Shown here piece after piece: positions 7,248 through 15,898 of a DNA stretch of 43,102 bases. The translations under genes were made by a program, and so were the position numbers. Numbering within the stretch: the stretch's first letter is position 1; every line of letters begins with the position of its first letter. This DNA is from Actinomycetes bacterium. GTDB taxonomy: Bacteria; Actinomycetota; Actinomycetes; JACCUZ01. The stretch spans positions 1-43,102 of the forward strand of contig DATHAP010000081.1 in the NCBI GenBank assembly GCA_035489715.1. Reading direction: 5' to 3'. The notes below the pieces were generated by a model. That model was not told the origin of the DNA and searched no databases. It worked only from the letters and a program-made list of their open reading frames with translations.

Positions 7248-8069
7248 ATGAAAGGTCTGACCGGCAAGGTCGCCGTCGTCACCGGAGGCAGCTCGGGCAT
7301 CGGGCAGGCCATCGCGATCAGGCTCGGTGAGGAAGGCGTCGACGTGGCGATCAACTACGTCGGACGTCCGGACGGCGCAGAGGAGACCAAGGACGTCATC
7401 GAGCACGGCGTCGAGATCTGCATGAAGCAGATGGCTGCGGCCGGGACTCACCCGATCCTCGTCGCCGCGGACGTCTCGCAGGAGGACCAGGTCGCTGCCA
7501 TGTTCCAGCAGGTCCTGGACCAGTACGGCCGCATCGACATCCTCGTCAACAACGCCGGCATCCAGATCGGCGAGGACACCGACAAGCTGGCCGTCGAGGA
7601 CTTCGACAAGGTCCTGTCGGTCAACCTGCGCGGCGCGTTCCTGTGCGCCCGGCAGGCCGTCCGACACTTCCTGGAGTCCGGTCGAGGTGGGTCGATCCTC
7701 AACGTGTCAAGCGTGCACCAGGTGATCCCGAAGCCGAGGTTCGTCGGCTACTCGGTCTCCAAGGGCGGGATGCAGAACCTCACCCACACGCTTGCGCTGG
7801 AGTACGCCTCGCGCGGCATCCGGGTGAACGGGATCGGTCCCGGGGCCACCGTGACCCCGATCAACCGTTCGTGGATCGACGACCCGGTCAAGCGGCAGGC
7901 GGTCGAGAGCCACATCCCCATGCGTCGCGCCGGGGACGCGGAGGAGATGGCCGCGGTCGCCGCGTTCCTGTGCTCGGAGGAGGCCGCCTACATCACCGGC
8001 CAGACCCTGTTCGTCGACGGAGGTCTGACGCTCTACCCGTCGTTCGAGACGACCTGGTCGAGCGAGTGA
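7248..8069 (+). CDS. SDR-family oxidoreductase (glucose 1-dehydrogenase-like)
   Basis: A 273-residue classical short-chain dehydrogenase. The cofactor motif TGGSSGIG is at 12-19, NNAG at 101-104, the catalytic Ser at about 154 (NVSSVHQ), and Tyr168/Lys172 in YSVSK. The C-terminal ITGQTLFVDGG is typical of the family. It resembles proteins annotated as glucose 1-dehydrogenase, but the substrate cannot be read from sequence. An acidic insertion (about residues 40-60) follows strand 2. ATG at 7248 has GAGGAGG about 7 nt upstream. A GH15 glucosidase gene starts 106 bp downstream on the same strand; a product-substrate link through glucose is plausible but inferred. Confidence 0.9.
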   Translation: MKGLTGKVAVVTGGSSGIGQAIAIRLGEEGVDVAINYVGRPDGAEETKDVIEHGVEICMKQMAAAGTHPILVAADVSQEDQVAAMFQQVLDQYGRIDILVNNAGIQIGEDTDKLAVEDFDKVLSVNLRGAFLCARQAVRHFLESGRGGSILNVSSVHQVIPKPRFVGYSVSKGGMQNLTHTLALEYASRGIRVNGIGPGATVTPINRSWIDDPVKRQAVESHIPMRRAGDAEEMAAVAAFLCSEEAAYITGQTLFVDGGLTLYPSFETTWSSE

Positions 8070-8175
8070 CCCCGACGGTGATGAACGACCTGTCCGGCCG
8101 GGGGCTTGCGTAACGCGGCGGCGGCTGCGTGGACTGCACATCGAACGTCCTGGCGACGACACCCGGAGGCCCGCC

Positions 8176-10005
8176 ATGTCCCGCACCCCGATCGCGGACC
8201 ACGCCCTGCTCTCCGACCGCCACTCGGCTGCCCTGGTCGACAAGGCCGGGTCGGTGGAGTGGCTGTCCTTCCCGCGGTTCGACAGCCCGTCCGTGCTCGG
8301 TCGCCTGCTCGGCGACGACGCGGGACACTGGCAGATCCAGCCCGTGGGCGACTGGCAGAGCACCCGGCGCTACGTGGACCGGACGCTGGTGCTGGAGACG
8401 ACGTTCACCACGGCCAGCGGGGCCGTGGTCCTGACCGACCTGATGGCGATGGGTGAGGACAACGGCGGCCACCGGCTCGGGACCGGTGTGCCCCACCTGC
8501 TGGTACGCCGAGTGTCGTGCGTGGCGGGCGCGGTGGAGATGGAGGTCGACTACCGACCACGGCCCGAGTACGGGCTGGTCGTCCCCTTGCTCGCCGGCGT
8601 GCGGGGTGGGGTCACCGCCCGCGGTGGCGCGGAGTGGCTGGTGCTCAGCGCGCCGGTGCGCCTCGATCTCGCCGACGGGCGGGCGACCGGACGGGTGCGC
8701 CTCACCGCGGGGGAGACCATCCACCTGGCGCTCCAGCGGTCGACGCTGGAGGAGACGCCGGCACGGGCCTGGTCGCAGCAGGAGCTCGCTGCGGTGCTCG
8801 ACCGCACCGTGGCGGCGTGGGTCTCGTGGTCCGAGCTGCACCAGGCCTACGACGGACCGTGGGCAGACCTGGTCCACCACAGTGGCCGCGTGCTGCAGGG
8901 TCTGTCCTTCCAGCCGAGCGGTGCCATCGTCGCTGCGGCCACCACGTCGCTGCCGGAGGGCGTAGGAGGCGAGCGGAACTGGGACTACCGGTACTCCTGG
9001 GTCCGCGACGCCAGCTTCACCATGCAAGCGCTATGGGTGGCCGCCTGCCCGGACGAGGCCAACGACTTCTTCGCGTTCATGACCACGGCCGCCGCATCGT
9101 CGATCGGCCCGGGCAAGTCCTTGCAGATCATGTTCGGGATCGGCGGCGAGCACGACCTCACCGAGCGCGAGCTGCCGCACCTCGAGGGCTGGCGCGACAG
9201 CAGGCCGGTCCGCGTCGGCAACGGCGCCTGGGACCAGGCCCAGATCGACGTCTACGGCGAGCTGCTCGGCGCCGCCCACCGGCTGTCCGACCAGCTCGGC
9301 TCGCTGGACCGGCAGACCCGTGACTTCCTCGTCGCCTGCGCCGACACCGCGTCCGAACGGTGGCGCGAGAAGGACCAGGGCATCTGGGAGGTGCGCGGTG
9401 ACCCACAGCACTTCCTCTACTCGAAGGTGATGTGCTGGGTCGCACTGGACCGCGCCATCGCCCTGGCCCCCATGCTCCAGGCGGAGGAACGCGTCCCGGC
9501 CTGGTCGGCAGTCCGGGACGAGATCCACGCGATGGTGCTGCAGGACGGCTGGAGCGACGAGGCGAAGGCGTTCACCCAGTACGTCGGCTCAGCCGACCTG
9601 GACGCCGCCAACCTCATGATGGCGATCGTGGGGTTCCTGCCGCCGGACGACCCGCGTCTGCTCGCCACGCTCGACGCCACGGAGGAGCGCCTCACCGACG
9701 ACCGCGGCCTGGTGTACCGCTACCGCACCGAGGGTGGCGTCGACGGGCTGGCCGGCGAGGAGGGCACCTTCCTGCTCTGCACCTTCTGGCTGGCCGAGGC
9801 GTTCGCCCTCTCCGGGCAGCTGCACCGGGCGGAGGCGGTCTTCGGTCGCGCCGTCGCCTTCGCCAACGACGTGGGCCTGCTGGCGGAGGAGATAGACCCG
9901 GACTCCGGCGAGCTGCTCGGGAACTTCCCGCAGGCGTTCAGCCACATCGGTCTGGTCAACGCCGCCTGGGCCATCAGCGAGGCACGTCGGCGGGCCGGCA
10001 GATGA
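8176..10005 (+). CDS. Glycoside hydrolase family 15 protein (glucoamylase/trehalase-like)
   Basis: A 609-residue enzyme with the actinobacterial GH15 layout. An N-terminal beta domain (IADHALLSDRHSAALVDKAG, then FPRFDSPSVLGRLL) is followed by the (alpha/alpha)6 catalytic barrel with RNWDYRYSWVRDASF near residue 275. The likely general acid is in WDQAQIDVYGELL (Glu about 361) and the likely base in EEGTFLLCTFWLAEA (Glu about 528). There is no signal peptide, so it probably acts on intracellular alpha-glucans or trehalose. Family members include glucoamylases and trehalases, and these are not separable here. ATG at 8176 has GGAGG about 6 nt upstream. Confidence 0.92.
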   Translation: MSRTPIADHALLSDRHSAALVDKAGSVEWLSFPRFDSPSVLGRLLGDDAGHWQIQPVGDWQSTRRYVDRTLVLETTFTTASGAVVLTDLMAMGEDNGGHRLGTGVPHLLVRRVSCVAGAVEMEVDYRPRPEYGLVVPLLAGVRGGVTARGGAEWLVLSAPVRLDLADGRATGRVRLTAGETIHLALQRSTLEETPARAWSQQELAAVLDRTVAAWVSWSELHQAYDGPWADLVHHSGRVLQGLSFQPSGAIVAAATTSLPEGVGGERNWDYRYSWVRDASFTMQALWVAACPDEANDFFAFMTTAAASSIGPGKSLQIMFGIGGEHDLTERELPHLEGWRDSRPVRVGNGAWDQAQIDVYGELLGAAHRLSDQLGSLDRQTRDFLVACADTASERWREKDQGIWEVRGDPQHFLYSKVMCWVALDRAIALAPMLQAEERVPAWSAVRDEIHAMVLQDGWSDEAKAFTQYVGSADLDAANLMMAIVGFLPPDDPRLLATLDATEERLTDDRGLVYRYRTEGGVDGLAGEEGTFLLCTFWLAEAFALSGQLHRAEAVFGRAVAFANDVGLLAEEIDPDSGELLGNFPQAFSHIGLVNAAWAISEARRRAGR

Positions 10006-10092
10006 GGCGGACCCGGACGCCCGCGTTCGCCGGTAGACGCGAGGGGCGATGGCTACAGTCCGGACCAGGCGCATCGGGACGGAGGTAGACGC

Positions 10093-10818
10093 ATGCAGCG
10101 TGAGGCACCGGCGACCGTCTCCACGGCACCTCAGCAGGCGATGGTCGGGCCCGGCGTCCCTGCTCCCCGGGCGGCCGACCCGGACGACCGCGAGCTCGTC
10201 GACCGGCTCCGGCTGGGGGACGAAGCGGCCTTCTCCGGCATCGTCAGCGGCTGGTCGCCGATGATGCTGCGGGTGGCCCGCGGCCACGTGTCGACCGACG
10301 CCTCCTGCGAGGAGGTCGTGCAGGAGACCTGGATGGCCGTCATCCGAGGGATCGACCGGTTCGAGGGCCGGTCCTCGCTGCGCACGTGGGTGTTCCGGAT
10401 CCTCACCAACCTGGCCAAGACCCGGGGAGTCCGCGAGGCCCGCTCGGTGCCGATGTCCTCGTGGGCGCCCGCGGACGTCGGCGGCCCCACCGTCGACCCC
10501 GACCGGTTCCGTGCCGCCGACGACCAGTACCCGCACAACTGGACCCCCGTCGGCGCGCCCACCCCGTGGCAGGCCGGCCCGGAGCAGTCGGCGGTGGCCG
10601 GCGAGACCCGCGAGCTGCTGGGTGCCGCCCTGCAGGAGCTGCCGGAGCGGCAGCGGTTGGTGGTGACGTTGCGTGACGTGCACGGCCTGTCGTCGAACGA
10701 GGTCTGCGCTGCTCTGGACCTCAGCCCTGCCAACCAACGCGTGCTGCTGCACCGTGGACGGGCGAAGCTGCGTGCGGTCCTGGAGGACTACTACCGAGGA
10801 TCGGAGGTGGCGTCATGA
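10093..10818 (+). CDS. RNA polymerase sigma factor, sigma-70 family (ECF-like)
   Basis: A 241-residue sigma factor. Region 2 spans about 30-115 (GDEAAF, EEVVQETWMAVIRGIDRFEG, LRTWVFRILTNLAKTR). Region 4 spans about 170-235 (LPERQRLVVTLRDVHGLSSN and RVLLHRGRAKLRAVLEDYY). Between them is an unusually long 70-residue linker with PTVDPDRF and NWTPVGAPTPW, also present in the divergent relative at 5839. ATG at 10093 has GGAGG 7-8 nt upstream. Its stop overlaps the next gene, which encodes a zinc-finger anti-sigma protein, so the pair should form a sigma/anti-sigma switch. The controlling signal is unknown. Confidence 0.92.
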   Translation: MQREAPATVSTAPQQAMVGPGVPAPRAADPDDRELVDRLRLGDEAAFSGIVSGWSPMMLRVARGHVSTDASCEEVVQETWMAVIRGIDRFEGRSSLRTWVFRILTNLAKTRGVREARSVPMSSWAPADVGGPTVDPDRFRAADDQYPHNWTPVGAPTPWQAGPEQSAVAGETRELLGAALQELPERQRLVVTLRDVHGLSSNEVCAALDLSPANQRVLLHRGRAKLRAVLEDYYRGSEVAS

Positions 10819-11099
10819 CGGAGGAGACCCGCGACGCCGTCCCGGGCATGACCATCACCTGCCAGGAAGTGGTCGAGCTCGTCACCGACTACCTCGAGGG
10901 CGAGCTGGATGACTCCACACGCGCCGAGCTGGAGGCGCATCTCGCCCTCTGTCCGGGCTGCGACGCCTACCTGACCCAGATGAGGGCGACGATCGACGAG
11001 CTGGGGCACGTGCCCGTGGAGAGCCTGAGCGAGGAGGCCCAGGACGGCCTGATGGCCGCCTTCCGCTCGTTCCATGCGCCTGGCTCCGCGGGGACATGA
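10815..11099 (+). CDS. Anti-sigma factor, zinc-finger (zf-HC2) type
   Basis: A 94-residue soluble protein with the putative zinc-finger anti-sigma pattern. An early cysteine in CQEVVELVTDYLEGEL is followed by HLALCPGC (HxxxCxxC) around residues 47-54. Proteins of this type bind and block their partner ECF sigma and often release it on thiol oxidation or zinc loss. There is no transmembrane helix, so sensing should be cytosolic. The start overlaps the sigma stop (ATGA) and the stop overlaps the next gene (ATGA), giving a tightly coupled three-gene unit. A helical C-terminal tail (SEEAQDGLMAAFRSF) could hold the sigma-binding helix. Confidence 0.88.
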   Translation: MTEETRDAVPGMTITCQEVVELVTDYLEGELDDSTRAELEAHLALCPGCDAYLTQMRATIDELGHVPVESLSEEAQDGLMAAFRSFHAPGSAGT

Positions 11100-11290
11100 G
11101 CAGGCAGATGGACTGCCAGGAGCTCGTGGAGCTCGTCACCGACTACCTCGAAGGAGCGCTCGCCGAGGCTCGTGTCCTCGAGGTGGAGGGGCACCTGCAG
11201 GAGTGCGTCGACTGCCTTCGCTACCTCGGGCAGATCCAGCTGACCGCGCGGCTGCTGAGCCAGGTGTCCGAAGACGTCGGGCTGACCTAG
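11096..11290 (+). CDS. Second, shorter zf-HC2 anti-sigma-like protein
   Basis: A 64-residue protein that repeats the finger of the preceding gene. CQELVELVTDYLEGAL is nearly identical to CQEVVELVTDYLEGEL, followed by HLQECVDC (HxxxCxxC). It ends soon after the finger, with a short helix (YLGQIQLTARLLSQV). It looks like a tandem duplicate that kept the zinc site and trimmed the rest. It may form a second inhibitor of the same sigma factor, act on the divergent sigma at 5839, or serve as a decoy (all inference). ATG at 11096 overlaps the upstream stop. Confidence 0.82.
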   Translation: MSRQMDCQELVELVTDYLEGALAEARVLEVEGHLQECVDCLRYLGQIQLTARLLSQVSEDVGLT

Positions 11291-11476
11291 CCGTTCACGT
11301 GCCGCCGGTGGTGCCACCGCGGACAGGGTGGGTGGTGCTGGCCACCCAGTGGCTCACAGGTCAGCGCCCTGGGGACGTACGCCCGCCGGCCGGACAGTGG
11401 GGACGACCGCGACGGACCGCGGTCGCGCCACCGACCCGAGCCGGGCAGGACCCCGGCCGCCGCCGAGGAGAACCCG

Positions 11477-12223
11477 ATGTCCCTGATGGCCAGCCCGCCC
11501 CGCTCGATCGAGCTGCCCGCGCCGCGGGTGGCCCCCGACCCGCCCGGCCGCTACGCGCGCAGCCCGCGTCGGGCCGAGACCTTCTACCGCCGGGCCGCCG
11601 GCAGCGCGGCCTTCCTGTCCGGACTGCTGGTGTTCGCCAGCATCCTGATGATCCCGTTCGACGGGGTGGGCAGCGAGGGCTACCTGCGCTCGACCGCCGA
11701 GCACCCCGACGCCGTGCGGTGGGCGGCGGTCGTCCTGCACTACGGCTTCCTGCTCCTCGTCCCGGCGTCGTTCGGCATGGCCTACCTGTCCCGGCGCGGG
11801 TCGCGGTCGCTGTCCAACCTCGGTCTCGTCCTCGCCGTCCTCGGGTCGGGCCTGTCCGGGATCGTCGCCGTCGACTACTACGACCTGGCCCTGGTGAGCA
11901 CGCTGCCCACGGACCAGGCCGTCGAGGTGTACGACGCCGCAGGCTCCACGGCAGGCGCCGCCCCGGCACTGATCCAGCTGCCGTCGGTCCTCGGCACCGT
12001 CCTGGGCACGGTGCTGCTGTCGGTGGCGCTGCGGCGCTCCGGCTTCGGCAGCTGGCTGGCGCCGGTCGCGATGACGCTCGGCTGGGTCGTCTTCCTCGCC
12101 GGTGCCCAGCACTTCGTCTCGGCGGCGGTCGGGACGGGGCTGCTGGCCGGCGCCACCGCGCTGGTCGGGCTGCGGATCCTCTACGCCTCGGACCTCGAGT
12201 GGGAGACCGGCATTCCGGACTGA
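11477..12223 (+). CDS. Integral membrane protein, about six helices, function unknown
   Basis: A 248-residue membrane protein. Hydrophobic stretches lie near residues 40-60 (AFLSGLLVFASILMIPF), 80-100, 115-135 (LGLVLAVLGSGLSGIVAV), 160-185, 193-210 and 215-240. The N-terminal 35 residues are Pro/Arg-rich and probably cytoplasmic. I see no transport or catalytic signature; it broadly resembles uncharacterised DUF4386-like proteins, but I am not sure. ATG at 11477 follows GAGGAG by 6-7 nt. It sits 186 bp after the anti-sigma genes, in which I see nothing else, and 115 bp before the GTPase pair. Confidence 0.7.
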   Translation: MSLMASPPRSIELPAPRVAPDPPGRYARSPRRAETFYRRAAGSAAFLSGLLVFASILMIPFDGVGSEGYLRSTAEHPDAVRWAAVVLHYGFLLLVPASFGMAYLSRRGSRSLSNLGLVLAVLGSGLSGIVAVDYYDLALVSTLPTDQAVEVYDAAGSTAGAAPALIQLPSVLGTVLGTVLLSVALRRSGFGSWLAPVAMTLGWVVFLAGAQHFVSAAVGTGLLAGATALVGLRILYASDLEWETGIPD

Positions 12224-12338
12224 CCCGCACTCCACGGGGCAAGTGGACCGGTCAGCGGCACGGACTGCGCGCCGCCGGCCGGTCCGCTGGTGTGTCACCG
12301 GGTCACGGCGGGCGACGATCTACGCGAGGATGACGACC

Positions 12339-14039
12339 ATGGTCACCGGCGCGGAGAGCGGCGCGCTGCTGGTCGCCCTCGAGGGGCTGGACCGGCAGGT
12401 CGCCGGCCTGCGCCTGCCCGTCGAGGCACCGGACGCCGAGCGTGGCCGCACCCTGCAGCGCGAGATCGCCGACCAGCTCGACGACTACGTGCTGCCGCGG
12501 CTGCGCCGGCTGGACGCCCCGCTGCTGGCCGTGGTCGGCGGCCCGACCGGCGCGGGCAAGTCGACGCTGGTCAACTCGTTGGTGGGGGTCCGGGTCAGCC
12601 CGGCCGGCGTACTGCGGCCGACGACCCGGTCGGCCGTGCTGGCCCACAATCCGGCCGACGGCACATGGTTCGACGACAACCGGATCCTCCCCGGGCTGCG
12701 CCGGGTCGGCGCCACCACCGACACCGACGACCCCACGGCGCTCCGGCTCGCCCCGAGCGACCGCATCCCGGCGGGCCTCGCGGTGCTCGACGCCCCCGAC
12801 ATCGACTCAGTGGTGACCAGCAACCGCGAGCTGGCGACCCAGCTCCTCGCGGCGGCGGACATGTGGGTGTTCGTCACGACCGCCGCGCGCTACGCCGACG
12901 CCGTGCCGTGGGAGTTCCTGCGGGCGGCCGTGACCCGCGGCACCGCGGTGGCCGTGGTCCTCGACCGGGTCCCGCCGGACGCCGTCGACGAGGTGCGGTC
13001 CCACCTCGCGTCCATGCTGACCGAGCAGGGCCTCGGCGGCGCGCCGCTGTTCGTCGTCTCCGAGACGGCGACCTTCGACGCACTGCTGCCCGACGAGTCC
13101 GTCGAGCCGATCCGGGCGTGGCTGCACGGCCTGGCCTCCGACGCGTCGCTGCGGGCGGCGGTCGTGCGCCACACGCTCGACGGCGCCGTACGGTCCCTCG
13201 GGGCGCGGGTCTTCGAGCTGGCGGCCGCTGCCGACGCACAGGCCGAGACGGTGACCAGACTGGGGCGGGCTGTCGACACGGCCTACGACGAAGCCGTGGC
13301 CGACGTCGACGAGGCGAGCAGCGACGGCTCGCTGCTGCGCGGCGAGGTGCTCGCGCGCTGGCAGGAGTTCGTCGGCACCGGTGAGCTGATGCGCTCGCTC
13401 GAGGAGAAGGTCGGACGGGTCCGTGACCGGGTGACCGCGGCGGTGCAGGGCAAGCCGGCCCCCGGCACCGAGCTCGCCGAGGCGCTGGAGTCCGGCGTCG
13501 AGGCGCTGGTCCGCTCCGCCGCCGACGAGGCTGCCGAGCAGGTGGCCACGGTGTGGGCGGCCGACCCGGCCGGCCGCGTGCTGCTCGGCGACGACCCGTC
13601 CCTCCGCCGGGCGTCGGCCGACCTGCGCGATCGCACCGAGCGCGCCGTACGCGAGTGGCAGGGCTACGTGCTCGAGCTTGTGCGCAGCCAGGGCCAGGGC
13701 AAGCGGCGCACCGCGCGCTACCTGGCGTTCGGCGTCAACGGTCTCGGGCTGATGGTGATGATCGTGGTGTTCGCGCACACCGGGGGCCTGGTCGCCGGCG
13801 AGATCGCGGTGGCCGGTGGCGCGTCGGCACTGAGCCAGAAGATCCTCGAGGCGGTCATGGGCGACCAGGCGGTCCGCTCGCTCGCCGAGTCCGCCCGCGC
13901 CGACCTGCACCGCCGGGTCGAGGAGCTGCTCGCGGACGAGCGCCGGCGGTTCGCGGACCGGCTCGCCGGGGTGGCCGTCGACGAGACCGCGGGCGCCGCG
14001 CTGCGGGCCGCCGTGCAGGTCGTCGAGGAGGTCCGGTGA
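12339..14039 (+). CDS. Dynamin-like membrane GTPase, first of a pair
   Basis: A 566-residue GTPase. The P-loop GGPTGAGKST is at about 67-76. The switch I threonine pair is in VLRPTTRSAV (about 90-99) and the G3-like motif is DAPDIDS. A canonical NKxD is missing (LDRVPP at that place). Long helical segments follow, then a hydrophobic hairpin near 461-500 (FGVNGLGLMVMIVVFAHTGG) that should insert in the membrane, and a charged helical tail. This is the layout of bacterial dynamin-like proteins, which work as pairs in membrane remodelling, for example DynA/DynB at Streptomyces septa. ATG at 12339 has GAGG 9 nt upstream; ATG at 12330 is nearer than is useful. A second GTPase gene starts 8 bp later. 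Confidence 0.85.
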   Translation: MVTGAESGALLVALEGLDRQVAGLRLPVEAPDAERGRTLQREIADQLDDYVLPRLRRLDAPLLAVVGGPTGAGKSTLVNSLVGVRVSPAGVLRPTTRSAVLAHNPADGTWFDDNRILPGLRRVGATTDTDDPTALRLAPSDRIPAGLAVLDAPDIDSVVTSNRELATQLLAAADMWVFVTTAARYADAVPWEFLRAAVTRGTAVAVVLDRVPPDAVDEVRSHLASMLTEQGLGGAPLFVVSETATFDALLPDESVEPIRAWLHGLASDASLRAAVVRHTLDGAVRSLGARVFELAAAADAQAETVTRLGRAVDTAYDEAVADVDEASSDGSLLRGEVLARWQEFVGTGELMRSLEEKVGRVRDRVTAAVQGKPAPGTELAEALESGVEALVRSAADEAAEQVATVWAADPAGRVLLGDDPSLRRASADLRDRTERAVREWQGYVLELVRSQGQGKRRTARYLAFGVNGLGLMVMIVVFAHTGGLVAGEIAVAGGASALSQKILEAVMGDQAVRSLAESARADLHRRVEELLADERRRFADRLAGVAVDETAGAALRAAVQVVEEVR

Positions 14040-14046
14040 GCGCGTC

Positions 14047-15714
14047 GTGAGCCCGCGGCTGCGCGGCCGGCACCGGCGCACCGACCTGCCCGCGATGCTG
14101 GCCGCCCTCGACGAGGCGGTCGAGGTGCTGGACGGCCGGGCCGACCCCAAGGTGCTCAAGCGGGCGCTGGCCGTGGGCAGCCGGGCGGGGGAGCGGCTGC
14201 GGCTGTCCGGCGAGCACACCGTCGTGGCGCTGGCCGGGTCGACCGGCAGCGGCAAGTCGTCGCTGTTCAACGCCCTGGCGGGCGAGGACCTGTCGCCGGT
14301 CGGGGTGCGCCGGCCGACGACCTCGAAGGCGCACGCGTGCGTGTGGGGAGCCGAGGGGGCCACCACGCTGGTGCAGTGGCTCGGCGTCCCCCGTCGGCAG
14401 ACCGCCTGGCGGCACGGCACCGGCGACGCGTGGGGCCGCGACTCGGGGTCCCGCCCCACCGCGGACGACCAGCTCGACGGGCTGGTGCTGCTCGACCTGC
14501 CCGACCACGACTCCACCGTGCTCGAGCACCGGCTCGAGGTCGACCGGCTGGTCGAGCTCGTCGACCTGCTCGTGTGGGTGGTCGACCCGCAGAAGTACGC
14601 CGACCAGGCGCTGCACGAGCACTACCTGCGGCGCCTCGCTGGGCACTCCGCGGTCACGGTCGTCGTGCTCAACCAGGTCGACACGGTCAACCCCTTCGCC
14701 GCAGCCGAGTGCGCCGAGGACCTGCGGCGGCTGCTCGACGCCGACGGCCTGCGCCGCTCACCGGTGCTCACGACATCGGTGCGCACCGGCGCCGGCCTGG
14801 GCGAGCTGCGGGCGCTGCTGGTCGACGCCGTGGCCCGCAGGCGCGCACGCAACGACCGTCTGGTCGCCGACATCGAGGACGTCGTCGAGCGCCTTGCGCC
14901 GGCGGTGGGCGCGGACGAGGCGCCGGGTGTCGGCGACGGCGACCGGCGCCGGCTGGTCGAGGCGCTCGCCGGCTCGGCGGGCGTGCCGGTCATCGGGCGG
15001 GCGGTGGAGGAGTCGTGGCGGCTGCGGGCCGCCGGGTCGCTGGGCTGGCCGCCGACCCGGTGGGTGCGCAGGCTGCGACCGGACCCGCTGCGTCGGCTGC
15101 ACCTCTCGGCGGGCGAGCGGCGCGAGGTGCGCCACATGGTGCGCTCGTCGGTCCCGGAGCCGACGCCGGTGCAGCGCGCCCAGGTCGACACCGCGCTGCG
15201 CCAGGTCTGCGACACCGCCGCCGCGAGGCTGCCTGCTCCGTGGCAGCGGTCGGTGCGCCAGGCGGCGCACGGGCGGTCCGGGGACGTGCGGGACGCGCTC
15301 GACCGGGCGGTCGTCGGCACCGACCTCGGGACCGACCGCACACCCGTGTGGTGGCGGCTGGCCAGCGGGGCGCAGTGGCTGCTCGTCCTGGCCGCGGTGG
15401 TCGGCGCCGGGTGGCTGCTGCTGCTCGGCGTCGGCTCCTACCTCCGCCTCCCGGACCCGCCGACGCCCGATGTCGGCGGCTTCGCCGTGCCGACCCTCCT
15501 CCTCCTGGGCGGTGTCGCCCTGGGGCTGCTGCTCGCGCTGGTCGGGCGGGCCGTCGCGAACGGCAGTGCCGTGGTGCGCCGCAAGCGGGCCGAGTCGCGG
15601 CTGCGGTCGGCGATCGAGAAGGTGGCCGACGAGCTGATGCTCGCGCCGTTGGAGTTGGAGCTGGCCCGCCACCACCGCGCCCGGGACGCGCTGGAGCGGG
15701 CAAGGACCGGCTAG
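14047..15714 (+). CDS. Dynamin-like/YfjP-type membrane GTPase, second of a pair
   Basis: A 555-residue GTPase with all G motifs: GSTGSGKSS (about 64-72), VRRPTTSKAH for switch I, DLPDHDS (about 150) and NQVD (about 208). Two transmembrane helices follow near 444-465 (WLLVLAAVVGAGWLLLLGVG) and 478-503 (VPTLLLLGGVALGLLLALVG), then a short coiled tail. It has the complete nucleotide specificity motif that its partner lacks, so the pair may be asymmetric. GTG at 14047 is the first start after the upstream stop. AGGAGG lies about 15 nt before it, which is loose, so translation is probably coupled to the upstream gene. Its stop lies in an 8-bp tandem repeat. Confidence 0.85.
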   Translation: MSPRLRGRHRRTDLPAMLAALDEAVEVLDGRADPKVLKRALAVGSRAGERLRLSGEHTVVALAGSTGSGKSSLFNALAGEDLSPVGVRRPTTSKAHACVWGAEGATTLVQWLGVPRRQTAWRHGTGDAWGRDSGSRPTADDQLDGLVLLDLPDHDSTVLEHRLEVDRLVELVDLLVWVVDPQKYADQALHEHYLRRLAGHSAVTVVVLNQVDTVNPFAAAECAEDLRRLLDADGLRRSPVLTTSVRTGAGLGELRALLVDAVARRRARNDRLVADIEDVVERLAPAVGADEAPGVGDGDRRRLVEALAGSAGVPVIGRAVEESWRLRAAGSLGWPPTRWVRRLRPDPLRRLHLSAGERREVRHMVRSSVPEPTPVQRAQVDTALRQVCDTAAARLPAPWQRSVRQAAHGRSGDVRDALDRAVVGTDLGTDRTPVWWRLASGAQWLLVLAAVVGAGWLLLLGVGSYLRLPDPPTPDVGGFAVPTLLLLGGVALGLLLALVGRAVANGSAVVRRKRAESRLRSAIEKVADELMLAPLELELARHHRARDALERARTG

Positions 15715-15738
15715 CCGGCTGGCCGGCTGGCCGGCTGA
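15707..15738 (+). repeat. 8-bp tandem repeat spanning the GTPase stop codon
   Basis: Four units of CCGGCT plus two variable bases (AG, GG, GG, GA) run from 15707. The first unit contains the TAG stop of the GTPase gene. Related GGCTGA units follow to about 15762. Slippage here could change the end of the protein or a terminator. Confidence 0.75.
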
Positions 15739-15898
15739 CCCGGACGGCCGGCTGAGCGGCTGACCTCTCCACAGCCGGGAGAGAGCGGCCCGTCGTCCAC
15801 AGATGCGCCACCGGCTCTGTTCCCGCGGCCCACGCGGCCGCCATCCTCGGACCTGCGGCACCCGCCGCACTGCTGCGAGGACGGACAGGAAGGCGACG

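Noticed and set aside
11074-12333. Plus-strand 419-codon frame over the membrane-protein gene
   Set aside because: Out of frame with the second anti-sigma and membrane-protein genes, Arg/Pro-rich with no hydrophobic pattern.
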